DNA of 8,995 nt. Origin: Burkholderiaceae bacterium. GTDB taxonomy: Bacteria; Pseudomonadota; Gammaproteobacteria; Burkholderiales; Burkholderiaceae. The DNA is taken from assembly GCA_017998575.1 (NCBI GenBank), contig JAGOCV010000160.1, forward strand, positions 1 through 8,995. Direction: 5' to 3'. Below, one piece after another: positions 1-7,263 of this stretch (position 1 is the stretch's first letter; every line of letters starts with the position of its first letter). Position numbers and translations under genes: made by a program. The notes beneath the pieces are model-generated. The model did not search any database, was not told the DNA's origin, and saw only the letters and a list, made by a program, of their open reading frames with translations.

Positions 1-1
1 G

Positions 2-520
2 ATGGCGCTGATGGTGGGCGCGATGACCATCCACAACATCCAGCCGGGCCCGCAGGTGATGACCAGCAACCCCGAGCTGTTCTGGGGCCTGATCGCCTCG
101 ATGTGGATCGGCAACCTGATGCTGATCGTGCTGAACCTGCCGATGATCGGCATCTGGATCAAGCTGCTGACCATCCCCTACCGCTGGCTGTTCCCGGCCA
201 TCGTGCTGTTCTGCGCGATCGGCGTGTATTCGGAGAACAACAACACCTTCGATATCTGGATGGTGGGCATCTTCGGCATCGTGGGCTACATGTTCGTCAA
301 GCTCGCGACCGAGCCGGCGCCGCTGCTGCTGGGCTTCATCCTGGGGCCGATGATGGAAGAGAACCTGCGGCGCGCACTGCTGCTCTCGCGCGGCGACTGG
401 AGCGTCTTGGTCACGCGCCCGCTGTCGGCCGGCCTGCTGGCGGCGGCCGCGCTGCTGCTGATCATCGTGCTGCTGCCGTCGGTGAAGAAAAAGCGCGAAG
501 AGGCCTTCGTGGAGGATTGA
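2..520 (+). CDS. tctA: TctA-family tripartite tricarboxylate transporter permease, C-terminal fragment
   Basis: This is the C-terminal part of the large membrane subunit of a tripartite tricarboxylate transporter (TTT), an inner-membrane, ion-driven importer of carboxylates that works with a small TctB subunit and a periplasmic TctC binding protein. The frame is open at the left edge, so the first Met seen is not the start. About 172 codons are visible of a family usually near 500 residues. Near the left end is IQPGP (residues 13-17 of the fragment), matching the glycine/proline motif repeated in TctA proteins. Hydrophobic segments lie at about residues 26-50, 58-78, 84-104 and 138-160, ending in a short Lys/Glu-rich tail that is probably cytoplasmic. 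The gene ends with TGA and is followed by an intrinsic terminator, so it is the last gene of its unit. Its substrate cannot be read from this part. Confidence 0.93.
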   Translation: MALMVGAMTIHNIQPGPQVMTSNPELFWGLIASMWIGNLMLIVLNLPMIGIWIKLLTIPYRWLFPAIVLFCAIGVYSENNNTFDIWMVGIFGIVGYMFVKLATEPAPLLLGFILGPMMEENLRRALLLSRGDWSVLVTRPLSAGLLAAAALLLIIVLLPSVKKKREEAFVED

Positions 521-563
521 CGGAGCGCGGTCTGCCATAGCCCGCGACATCCGGTCAACCAAA

Positions 564-589
564 GGGCGCTCCACGGAGCGCCCTTTTTT
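564..589 (+). terminator. Rho-independent terminator after the tctA gene
   Basis: Perfect inverted repeat GGGCGCTCC (564-572) and GGAGCGCCC (575-583), in practice an 8-bp stem with a CACG tetraloop, followed directly by six T (584-589). It lies 43 nt after the tctA stop codon. Three A (561-563) precede the stem, so it could also weakly stop the convergent minus-strand dioxygenase transcript, whose stop is at 593-595, but the U-tract is much better in the + direction. Confidence 0.92.
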
Positions 590-592
590 CCG

Positions 593-1426
593 TCAGGCGA
601 CGATGACGCCAGGGCCTGGCCGCAAGGCGAAACTGTCCATGGCCAGGATGCCGTAGGTGACCTCGCGGCTGAGGTACTCGGGCAGCGCGCCACCCTCCTC
701 ATCCCAACCCGCCGCGCCGAGCGCGAAGAACAGCGGCAGGAAGTGGTCTTCGCTCGGGTGCGCGCGCTGCGCGTGCGGCGCGCGCACCCGGTAGTCGAGC
801 AGCGCCTGCACGTCACGGCGCGCGATCGCGTCCTCGATCCAGCGGCTGAACTCCAGCACATAGGGCAGCGGCTCGCGCTCGCCGCCGAAGAACTCCGAGA
901 GGTTGTGCGTCATGCTGCCCGACCCAACCACCAGCACCCCTTCGGATCGCAGGCCCGACAGCGCGCGGCCCATGGCCAGCACGTCGGCCGGCCCCGCACC
1001 GGCCGGCAGCGCGACCTGCACCACCGGCACATCGGCCTGCGGAAAGAGGTGCATCAGCGGCACCCACGCGCCATGGTCGAAGGGCCGGGTGGCGTCGGCT
1101 TGCGCCTGGATGCCCGCTTCGTTCAGGCGTGCCAGCACATCGTGCGCCAGCGCCGGATCGCCGGCCGCCGGGTACTGCAACTGATAGAGCGCGGCGGGAA
1201 AGCCACCGAAGTCGTGCCACGTCTGCGGTTGCGCGCCAGTCATCACGGCCGGGCGGCGCGACATCCAGTGCGGCGACATGATCACGATGCCGCGCAGCGG
1301 CGTGCCCGCGATCTCGCGCAGTTCGCTGCCCCAGCGCGTGAGCGCGGGCCCGGTGGTGCCGGGGTCGAGCGCGAACAGCGGCGCGCCATGCGAGATGAAG
1401 AGCGGAGGAATCAGCGGGGCGGACAT
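593..1426 (-). CDS. Class III extradiol ring-cleavage dioxygenase, DODA/YgiD type
   Basis: Predicted 277-residue cytoplasmic metal-dependent dioxygenase of the LigB superfamily, DOPA 4,5-dioxygenase (DODA/YgiD) subgroup; relatives open catecholic rings next to the hydroxyls. The start was chosen at 1426 because the protein then begins MSAPLIPPLFISHGAP, the usual family N-terminus; an ATG at 1495 would add 23 atypical residues. Metal-ligand candidates are His13 (ISHGAP), His53 (SPHW), His174 (SMTHNL) and His228 (SEDHFLPL), whose spacing resembles the four histidines of E. coli YgiD. Other family blocks are DFGGFP (72-77) and FDHGAWVPL (116-124). The length is normal. No good Shine-Dalgarno is visible before this ATG. 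It is convergent with tctA, divergent from the bactofilin gene, and apparently monocistronic. The natural substrate is unknown, since many YgiD homologues act on L-DOPA in vitro without a known pathway. Confidence 0.93.
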   Translation of the reverse strand: MSAPLIPPLFISHGAPLFALDPGTTGPALTRWGSELREIAGTPLRGIVIMSPHWMSRRPAVMTGAQPQTWHDFGGFPAALYQLQYPAAGDPALAHDVLARLNEAGIQAQADATRPFDHGAWVPLMHLFPQADVPVVQVALPAGAGPADVLAMGRALSGLRSEGVLVVGSGSMTHNLSEFFGGEREPLPYVLEFSRWIEDAIARRDVQALLDYRVRAPHAQRAHPSEDHFLPLFFALGAAGWDEEGGALPEYLSREVTYGILAMDSFALRPGPGVIVA

Positions 1427-1466
1427 GATGGGGGCCAGAGCGTAGAAACGATGTGGGGATGAAGTG

Positions 1467-1495
1467 AATGTAGGGTCCGCGCGGCGCGCGATCAA
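1467..1495 (-). promoter_or_regulatory. Possible sigma70 promoter for the DODA-type dioxygenase
   Basis: On the minus strand TTGATC (1495-1490) and TACATT (1472-1467) are separated by 17 nt, giving 4/6 matches to each sigma70 hexamer. A start site near 1460 would leave a leader of about 34 nt before the ATG at 1426. This is a consensus match by eye only. Confidence 0.35.
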
Positions 1496-1653
1496 CAGCG
1501 GCAGGCGCGATGGATCGTTGCGCCAGCAGTCCCAATCGCCGCTATCACAGCGCCGTCAACGGAACGCCGCAGGCTGCCATTTCGTTACGGAACTTGCAAA
1601 ACCAATGGCGCTTTGTGAGTGAGCGCTCCGTAGCATCCGGGACTTCATTCACT

Positions 1654-1658
1654 GGAGG
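1654..1658 (+). promoter_or_regulatory. Strong ribosome binding site of the bactofilin gene
   Basis: GGAGG lies 5 nt before the ATG at 1664 and decides the start. A second in-frame ATG at 1670 would be 11 nt away, less well placed. Confidence 0.85.
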
Positions 1659-1663
1659 TACTG

Positions 1664-2233
1664 ATGGCCATGCAATCCCCGTTTTTCGGCAAACAACGCG
1701 ACGCCGAACCGCTCAATTCCCGCACCGGCGGCCATCTGGCCGGCCATGCCCTGGGCGGCAACCTGGGGGCGAGCCAGGGTCAGACCCCGGCCGGCAATGT
1801 GCAGGCAGCGCAGGCCAGCAGCGCCAGCGCCGCGGGCACGGGCGCACCGGCCAAGGGCGAAGGCGGCAGCAAGCTGACCGTGGGCCCCAACATCAAGCTC
1901 AAGGGCGTGGAGATCACCGACTGCGACACGCTGGTGGTCGAAGGCACGGTGGAGGCGACGATGGATTCGCGCGTGATCCAGATCGCCGAGAAGGGTGCCT
2001 TCAAGGGCTCGGCCGAGATCGACATCGCCGAGATCCACGGCGAATTCGACGGCAACCTCACCGTGCGCAACAAGCTCGTGATCCACGCCAGCGGCCGCGT
2101 GACGGGCAAGATCCGCTACGGCAAGCTGGTGATCGAGGAAGGCGGCCAGCTGGCCGGCGAGATCGAGTGCGCGGGCGTTGCCGCCACCGCCCGGCCGGCG
2201 GCCAACAAGGCGGGCATCCAGGCCGTGGCGTGA
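1664..2233 (+). CDS. Bactofilin (polymer-forming cytoskeletal protein)
   Basis: Predicted 189-residue bactofilin, a bacterial cytoskeletal protein that self-assembles without nucleotide into filaments, often at the membrane, and acts in cell shape, polarity or wall-enzyme placement. Residues about 69-170 form the bactofilin (DUF583) domain: short repeating beta strands with the alternating Gly/hydrophobic pattern of a right-handed beta-helix, for example VVEGTVEATM (91-100) and GEFDGNLTVRNKL (126-138). It is flanked by a flexible Ala/Gly/Gln-rich N-terminal region (about 11-68) and a short C-terminal tail (171-189), a typical layout. There is no signal peptide or membrane segment. The start at 1664 is supported by GGAGG 5 nt upstream. 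Many bactofilin genes sit beside an M23 peptidase gene, but none is seen here; the neighbours are unrelated and on the opposite strand, so it appears monocistronic. Confidence 0.95.
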   Translation: MAMQSPFFGKQRDAEPLNSRTGGHLAGHALGGNLGASQGQTPAGNVQAAQASSASAAGTGAPAKGEGGSKLTVGPNIKLKGVEITDCDTLVVEGTVEATMDSRVIQIAEKGAFKGSAEIDIAEIHGEFDGNLTVRNKLVIHASGRVTGKIRYGKLVIEEGGQLAGEIECAGVAATARPAANKAGIQAVA

Positions 2234-2258
2234 CGTCCGGCCCGTCGGATTGAAACGC

Positions 2259-2277
2259 GGCGGCCCGCGGGGCCGCC
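2259..2277. terminator. GC-rich hairpin between convergent genes, possible terminator
   Basis: Perfect inverted repeat GGCGGCCC (2259-2266), loop GCG, GGGCCGCC (2270-2277), in the 54-bp gap between the convergent bactofilin and amidohydrolase stop codons. Neither side has a true U-tract: + reads CCTCTGCC, minus reads GCGTTTCAAT. It may end or stabilise both transcripts, but termination strength is uncertain. Confidence 0.5.
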
Positions 2278-2287
2278 CCTCTGCCGC

Positions 2288-3205
2288 TCAGAGCCCGGCC
2301 AGCATGGCCGGGTTGTCGCACATCATGGTGCGCACCTCTGCGGCAGAAACGCCATAGCCCAGCATGCGCTGGCCGAACATGCGGAACTGTTCGTGCGGAA
2401 ACAGGCTGGAGATGAGCCCACCGGCATCGGTGGACATCACGCAGCGGCTGGCACCCACGCTCGCAATGGTTTCCGAGAGCAGCTCGTAGTCGTAGCGCAG
2501 TTCCTTTCGGTGGCGCGAAGGAATCACGAGCGCCGAGCAGAACTCGATGAAGGCGCCCTTCTTCACGATCTCGCGCGCGAACTCGATGTCGACCCGCGGG
2601 AAGTAGTAGATGTGGTTGACCATCACCCGGATGCTGCGCGGCACGCAGTATTCGACCACTTTCACGATTTCCTCGGGGCTGAGGTGCGACGTGCAGAACA
2701 GCGCGTCGTGACGGCCGACGAGATCCAGCACTTCGATCATCGGCCCGATGAGCCGGTCGTCCTCCACGGCCCTGATGCCGCCCTCGGGGGCGCCGGGCAA
2801 CTCCATGCCCGCGACGCCCCAGTTGCCCATCGTTCCTGTCACCAGGCCGTGGTAGCAGGCATGACCCGTCGGTCCCCACACGACCTTGCCGCCGAGCCTG
2901 AGCGCGGCCTCCACGGCGGCCGGATTGATGCCACCGACACACTGGTTGAGCGTCACGCCGCCGATCACCCGCACCCCGGCCACGGCACGCTCTGTGTGAT
3001 AGGCGCGCGAGACGGTGTTCTCATGATGGCTCTTGAGCACGATGCCGCGCATGCCCGCATCGCGCGCGAAGGTGGCCATCTCCACATCGTCGCCCATGCG
3101 GGGAAACATGCAGGGGGCCGAGTGCACATGCAGATCCACGGCACCGGTGAGGTCGAACGGACCGGCAACATGCCGCTTCCTGAGTGCTTCGCCATATTCG
3201 TTCAT
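2288..3205 (-). CDS. Amidohydrolase-superfamily metal-dependent hydrolase (DUF6282-like)
   Basis: Predicted 305-residue cytoplasmic hydrolase with amidohydrolase-type metal motifs in order: DLHVHSAP (His26, His28), LKSHH (Lys58, His60), SHLS (His174), NHIYYF (His198) and STDAGG (Asp260). It resembles DUF6282 proteins, whose reaction is not established; the superfamily hydrolyses amides, lactones, phosphoesters and related bonds, and some members decarboxylate. Three in-frame ATGs lie close together (3217, 3211, 3205). The one at 3205 was chosen because a GAAG lies about 6 nt upstream and the protein then starts MNEYGEAL; either earlier start would also follow the preceding stop (3225) closely. 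It is the last gene of the five-gene minus-strand operon, 7-19 nt after the synthetase gene. A role in releasing the operon's acid substrate from a lactone, imide or amide, or in processing a product, is inference from context. Confidence 0.82.
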   Translation of the reverse strand: MNEYGEALRKRHVAGPFDLTGAVDLHVHSAPCMFPRMGDDVEMATFARDAGMRGIVLKSHHENTVSRAYHTERAVAGVRVIGGVTLNQCVGGINPAAVEAALRLGGKVVWGPTGHACYHGLVTGTMGNWGVAGMELPGAPEGGIRAVEDDRLIGPMIEVLDLVGRHDALFCTSHLSPEEIVKVVEYCVPRSIRVMVNHIYYFPRVDIEFAREIVKKGAFIEFCSALVIPSRHRKELRYDYELLSETIASVGASRCVMSTDAGGLISSLFPHEQFRMFGQRMLGYGVSAAEVRTMMCDNPAMLAGL

Positions 3206-3224
3206 GGTCATCTTCATCCGTGTG

Positions 3225-5303
3225 TCAGACCGCAGCTCGCACCACCAGCGCGTCGAGCGCAACCGGGCGGTGCTCGGACACCGACAGCGGATTGATCTCG
3301 ATCGCCAGCAATTGCGGCCCGCTGCGCAGGGCGTGTGCCTGCAGATTCATCAACGCATCGACCAGGTCGTCGAACGACGCCGGGTTGCGCCAGCGCGCGC
3401 CGCACAGCACGCGGCCCACGGTCGTGCCGGCGAGCGTGGCGCGCACGCGCTCGCGCGAAACCGGCAGGGCCCAGAGGGTGACGTCGCCGATCGCCTCGGC
3501 CTGCCGTCCGCCCAGGCCGACCAGCAGGAAGCGCCCCAGCGCCGGCTCCGACGTGACCCCCAGGATCACTTCGAAGCCTCCGCGCACCATGGCTTGCGCC
3601 ACCACGCGGGCATCGCCCGTGGCCCCGCCGGCCTGCGCGATGTCGACCATCAGCCGCTGGTAGGCCTGACGGGCCTGAGCGGCATCGGCCAGGTCGAGAT
3701 GCACCAGCCCGATGTCGGATTTGTGAGCCACGCCATCGACGACGCCCTTGAGGACGATCGGCCATCCGGCGCGCTCGCCGAAGGCCGCGGCGGCCTCGGC
3801 GCTCGCCACCATCTCGCGCGGCACGGTGGGAATACCCGCGGCGTCCAGCTCGGCCATCGACTCGAATTCGTTGAGCGTGTGTTGCGCCTGCACCGCGGCC
3901 TGCGTGCCTGCCGCAGTCTCGGCCACTTCGTCGGGCGCGGCGGTGGCGAACAGCGCGCGCAGCGCCTCGAAAGCCGATGACGTCTGCGACGACGTGGCCA
4001 CGCCCGCCTGTGCCAGCAATTGCATCTGATCGGCTGGCAGGCTGGCCGGCGCCACCACGATGTGGGGCTTGCGGCTGGCCGTCAGGCTGTAGACGATGCC
4101 GCGCGCGTAGGCCTCGCGCTGCGCGGGCGTCTGCAGCTTGTGCACGAACGCGACCAGCGCATCCACCTGTGGGTCGGCGCCGAGCACCGGCACGGTGTTG
4201 GTGGAGTTGCGGCTCGATCCGAAGCTCGCCACGTCCAGCGGATTGAACACGCTGGCTTCGGCGAAGTGCGCCCTCAGGCTCGACTGGCTGTCCTCGGTGA
4301 GCTCGGCGATGGCGAAGCCCGCAGCCGACGCCGCATCGGCCATCAGCGTGCCGCCGGCACCCGAAGCGGTGGTGATGCCGATGCGGCGGCCTGCCGGCCG
4401 CCATCCCGAGCGCACGGATCGCGCCAGTGCCGCGAATGTCACCAGTGCCTCCAGGCTTTGCACGTGACCCACGCCCGACGCCTCGAACAGCGCCCGGTAG
4501 GCGGCGATATTGCCCGCCATCCGGCTCGAGTGGGCCGCGGTGGACGCGGCACCTGCCTGCGAGGCACCCAGCTTGAGCACACCCACGCGCTTGCCTGCGG
4601 CATGCGCCTGCCGCGCGATGGCGCGAAAGCGTGCGCCATCGCGCACGGCCTCGGCCACCAGGAGGATGGTGCGCGAAGTGTCATCCGCGACCATGTGCTC
4701 GAAGAAGTCCAGCAGATCCAGATCGGCTTCGTTGCCGACGGCCACGAACTTCGACAGGCCGATGCCCGCATCGCGCAACAGTTCTGCCACGGTGCTGAAG
4801 AGCGCGCCGCTGTGAGAGACCACCGACACCTCGCCGGGCTCGAAGCATTCCGCGTGGGCGGCGTTGTAGCCCATCGACAGCCTGTCGTGCGTGCTGTAGA
4901 TGCCGTTGGTGTTGGGGCCGACCACACGCATGCCGAACTGGCCGCGCAGCGCCACCAGCGAGCGCTGCCGCTGCACGCCTTCCTGGCCCGCTTCGGCGAA
5001 GCCGGTGGAGGCAACGATGGCGGCGGCCGTGCCGCGCCTGGCGCAGTCGGTGGCGAGTTGCAGCGCGCGCTCGCCCGGCACGACGAGAAACGCCAGATCA
5101 GGCGTTTCGGGCAGGGACTGCACGTCGGGAAAGCACGGCACGCCATCGATCGTCGTTTCCCGGGGATTGACGGCGTAGATGCGGCCGGCGTAACCCATGT
5201 TGCGCAGGTTCCTCAGCGGAATGCTGCTGATCTTGCCGGGATCGGCCGATGCGCCGATGACCGCCACGCTGCGCGGGCGGAAGAGTTGTTCCGGAATGGT
5301 CAT
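3225..5303 (-). CDS. ADP-forming-type acyl-CoA synthetase (acetate--CoA ligase family)
   Basis: Predicted 692-residue fused-subunit acyl-CoA synthetase of the succinyl-CoA synthetase superfamily, which joins a carboxylic acid to CoA using ATP through phosphoenzyme intermediates. Domains in order: Rossmann-like CoA-binding domain (about 8-130, starting RSVAVIGASADPGK), two succinyl-CoA-ligase flavodoxin-like domains (about 155-290 and 305-450), and a C-terminal ATP-grasp domain (about 475-690) with HKSDIGLVHL (527-536), GLGGRQAEA (597-605) and EINPL (669-673). His258 in AAHSSRMAG falls where the family has its phosphohistidine motif (usually SHTGxLAG), so the His is kept although its neighbours differ. 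The full length suggests an active enzyme. Its ATG overlaps the stop of the lyase gene as ATGA (5303-5300), implying translational coupling. It probably activates the operon's substrate acid, or handles an acyl-CoA product; the specificity is unknown. Confidence 0.92.
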   Translation of the reverse strand: MTIPEQLFRPRSVAVIGASADPGKISSIPLRNLRNMGYAGRIYAVNPRETTIDGVPCFPDVQSLPETPDLAFLVVPGERALQLATDCARRGTAAAIVASTGFAEAGQEGVQRQRSLVALRGQFGMRVVGPNTNGIYSTHDRLSMGYNAAHAECFEPGEVSVVSHSGALFSTVAELLRDAGIGLSKFVAVGNEADLDLLDFFEHMVADDTSRTILLVAEAVRDGARFRAIARQAHAAGKRVGVLKLGASQAGAASTAAHSSRMAGNIAAYRALFEASGVGHVQSLEALVTFAALARSVRSGWRPAGRRIGITTASGAGGTLMADAASAAGFAIAELTEDSQSSLRAHFAEASVFNPLDVASFGSSRNSTNTVPVLGADPQVDALVAFVHKLQTPAQREAYARGIVYSLTASRKPHIVVAPASLPADQMQLLAQAGVATSSQTSSAFEALRALFATAAPDEVAETAAGTQAAVQAQHTLNEFESMAELDAAGIPTVPREMVASAEAAAAFGERAGWPIVLKGVVDGVAHKSDIGLVHLDLADAAQARQAYQRLMVDIAQAGGATGDARVVAQAMVRGGFEVILGVTSEPALGRFLLVGLGGRQAEAIGDVTLWALPVSRERVRATLAGTTVGRVLCGARWRNPASFDDLVDALMNLQAHALRSGPQLLAIEINPLSVSEHRPVALDALVVRAAV

Positions 5304-6415
5304 GGTCGGGTCGTCGGGTCCTGGGGGCTGTCGGCTGGCGGCGTGCGCAGCCAGGGGCGCGGATTGCCTTCGTAGACCGAAGGGCCCAGCCTGAAGTGCT
5401 GCGCCTCATGCAACGTGTACACGGCAGGCATGTCTTCGTCGTAGAGCGCGCCGGCCGCAGGCAGCGGGCCGTTGCGCGACACCTGCGAGGCGAGTGGCCG
5501 GCCCACGAGTTCCTGCAGCCGGTGGCTGGCCTCGATGAGCAATGGCAGGTCGATGCCAGTGTCTATGCCGCTGACCTGAAGCAGCTGCACCAGGTCTTCC
5601 GTGGCGATCATGCCCGTGGCCTGGCCGTTGCCGCAGTACGGGCAACCGCCGATGCCACCCACCGCCGTGTCCAGGATCAGCGTGTGGCGCTCGTCCAGCA
5701 GTTGCAAGGCCTGGTAGGCCGACAGCAGCGCCATGCCGCGCGCGTTGTGCAGATGCAGGTGGAAGTCGGTGATCGACGGAAAGGCCTGCAGGATGGCACG
5801 CACGTCGTCGGCCACGGCCTGCGGGGTGTTCCACGCCATCGGATCGGCCAGATCGACGCGCTGCACCACGATGGCGGCCTCGGTCCAGGCCCGATGCTGA
5901 CGCTGCAGGCTTTCCATGCGCTGCGCCTGCGTGAAGGCGCCGCTCCAGTTGGAGCCCCAGGGCGCGCTCAGCCCGATGGCAGCGTGCGTCACGCCGGCGG
6001 CGGCGGCGCGCTCGACCGGGGCGCGCCACTGGGCTTCCTGCTGCTCGAACGTGGCGTTGGTGTTGCGCTTGAGAAACGTCGGGCACAGGTGCAGGTGGGT
6101 CGCCGGCAATGGCTCGATGGCGAGCGGCGGCGACATGTCACGACGCATCTGGCGGCCGCGCTCGTTGAGCGCCAGCGCGAAGTACTGCACGCCATCGCGC
6201 GGCTGCAGGCGCGCGATCAGCTGCGCCGTGTCAGCCATCTGCGGGCTCCATTTCGGATTGACGAAGGCACCCACCACGAGGCGCTTGAGGCCCGCGTCCA
6301 CCAGCATCGACAGCAGCCCGGCCTTCTCTTCGACGGTGATGCCCTCGCGTTCGATCTGCAGCCCGTCGCGCAGCGTCTCGTCGGTGATCAGTACCCTGGG
6401 AAGACGCCGACTCAT
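5300..6415 (-). CDS. HMG-CoA-lyase-like DRE-TIM metallolyase
   Basis: Predicted 371-residue TIM-barrel lyase of the hydroxymethylglutaryl-CoA lyase-like (pyruvate carboxyltransferase domain) group, whose members cleave or form C-C bonds next to a CoA thioester or keto acid. Visible motifs: TLRDGLQIE (14-22, Arg16 and Asp17 as in the lyase active site), FVNPKWSPQMAD (51-62), DFHLHLHN (217-224, metal-binding HxH at His221 and His223), and GGIGGCPY (253-260) with the loop cysteine Cys258, followed by ATEDL. It departs from canonical HMG-CoA lyase at two sites: Val47 at the place of human Glu72, and two extra residues after Cys258 so that Met269 falls where the metal ligand Asn275 is expected. 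It also runs about 50 residues past the barrel region. Its ATG overlaps the hydratase stop as ATGA. Probably it cleaves a 3-hydroxyacyl-CoA, but not necessarily HMG-CoA. Confidence 0.9.
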   Translation of the reverse strand: MSRRLPRVLITDETLRDGLQIEREGITVEEKAGLLSMLVDAGLKRLVVGAFVNPKWSPQMADTAQLIARLQPRDGVQYFALALNERGRQMRRDMSPPLAIEPLPATHLHLCPTFLKRNTNATFEQQEAQWRAPVERAAAAGVTHAAIGLSAPWGSNWSGAFTQAQRMESLQRQHRAWTEAAIVVQRVDLADPMAWNTPQAVADDVRAILQAFPSITDFHLHLHNARGMALLSAYQALQLLDERHTLILDTAVGGIGGCPYCGNGQATGMIATEDLVQLLQVSGIDTGIDLPLLIEASHRLQELVGRPLASQVSRNGPLPAAGALYDEDMPAVYTLHEAQHFRLGPSVYEGNPRPWLRTPPADSPQDPTTRP

Positions 6416-7263
6416 CGATTGCTCCAGACTGGCGCGCGCTTTTCAAGGCGGGCACGCACGCCCTCCTTGCGGTCTTCGCTCAGATAGGGGTTGGCGCCCG
6501 GGTCCATGCGCAGCGCCGCGGCCACCGGCATCTCCATACCCTTGAGCGCCATCGCCTTGACGCGCCGCACGGAGATCGGTGCGTTGGCCGCGATCGACGC
6601 CGCCAGGCGCAGCGCCTGCGGCATGACCTGGTCCGCGGCCACGAGCCGGTTGATGAGGCCCAGCGCCTGCCCGCGGCCGGCATCGATGTATTCGCCGGTG
6701 TAGAGCATCTCCAGTGCGATGGCGCGAGGTATCACGCGCGGCAGCACGACCGATCCGAAGTTCGCGCCCATGCCGATCTTCGCCTCCGGCAGACCCAGTT
6801 GCACGCCGGCATGCGCCACGCGCAGATCGCACGCCAGCGCGAGTTCGAAGCCGCCGGCCACGGCGCTGCCGTTGAGCGCGGCGATGGTGGGCTTCTTCAG
6901 ATCCATCACGACTTCGAAGATCTGCCGTTCAAAGCGCGCCATGGGTGGCCTGTAGCGGCCGCCCTGGCGGTCGTTCTCGCCCATGTCCTTGAGATCGGCG
7001 CCGGCGCAGAAGGCGCCCTCTCCCGTGCCCGTGAGCACGATCGAACGCACGCCGGGGTCTTCGTCTGCTTCCAGCACCGCGTCGGCCAGGGCGCGAATCA
7101 GCGCCGCAGAAAGAGCGTTGCGGCGATGCGGCCGGTTCAGGCGCAGGATGCGCACGTGGCCTTCGTCGACGATCACGAGTTCGTCAGCGGGGGCGGCGGG
7201 CGGGGCAAGAGTCTCGGTCAAGGCAGGCACTCCAGTGCAGATGGCGCTCGGGCGGTCATTCAT
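6412..7263 (-). CDS. Enoyl-CoA hydratase/isomerase (crotonase) family protein
   Basis: Predicted 283-residue crotonase-fold enzyme. The oxyanion-hole segments are AFCAGADLKDM (84-94) and NGSAVAGGFELALACDLRVA (131-150). Glu140 (in FELA) and Glu160 (in GLPEAKIG) are 20 residues apart, like the catalytic pair Glu144/Glu164 of rat crotonase, which favours true hydratase activity over isomerase-only or thioesterase variants. The fold begins near residue 30, so the N-terminus has about 25 extra residues rich in Ala/Pro. The ATG at 7263 was chosen because it overlaps the upstream stop as ATGA (7263-7260); a later TTG or GTG start inside the extra segment cannot be excluded. The frame stays open upstream to 8112, but that stretch overlaps the binding-protein gene and is not coding. 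It likely hydrates the enoyl-CoA that the next gene product, the lyase, then splits. Confidence 0.93.
   Translation of the reverse strand: MNDRPSAICTGVPALTETLAPPAAPADELVIVDEGHVRILRLNRPHRRNALSAALIRALADAVLEADEDPGVRSIVLTGTGEGAFCAGADLKDMGENDRQGGRYRPPMARFERQIFEVVMDLKKPTIAALNGSAVAGGFELALACDLRVAHAGVQLGLPEAKIGMGANFGSVVLPRVIPRAIALEMLYTGEYIDAGRGQALGLINRLVAADQVMPQALRLAASIAANAPISVRRVKAMALKGMEMPVAAALRMDPGANPYLSEDRKEGVRARLEKRAPVWSNR

Noticed and set aside
1496..1663. Promoter search upstream of the bactofilin gene
   Set aside because: TTGCGC/TATCAC (19-nt spacing) and a lone TAGCAT were considered, but none pairs with a good partner hexamer at normal spacing. No promoter is called.
1510..2253. A 247-codon + frame overlapping the bactofilin gene
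   Set aside because: It runs in another frame through the bactofilin domain, is Arg/Gly/Gln-rich and has no RBS, while the bactofilin frame has a clear domain and GGAGG.
4020..5375. A 451-codon open frame on +, opposite the acyl-CoA synthetase gene
   Set aside because: It lies antisense to a gene with full domain support. Its product is rich in His, Arg, Gly and Ala with no recognisable domain, the usual result of GC-biased codons read on the other strand.
5396..6487. A 363-codon open frame on +, opposite the HMG-CoA-lyase-like gene
   Set aside because: Low-complexity His/Arg/Ala/Gly composition, no domain, and fully antisense to a well supported gene.
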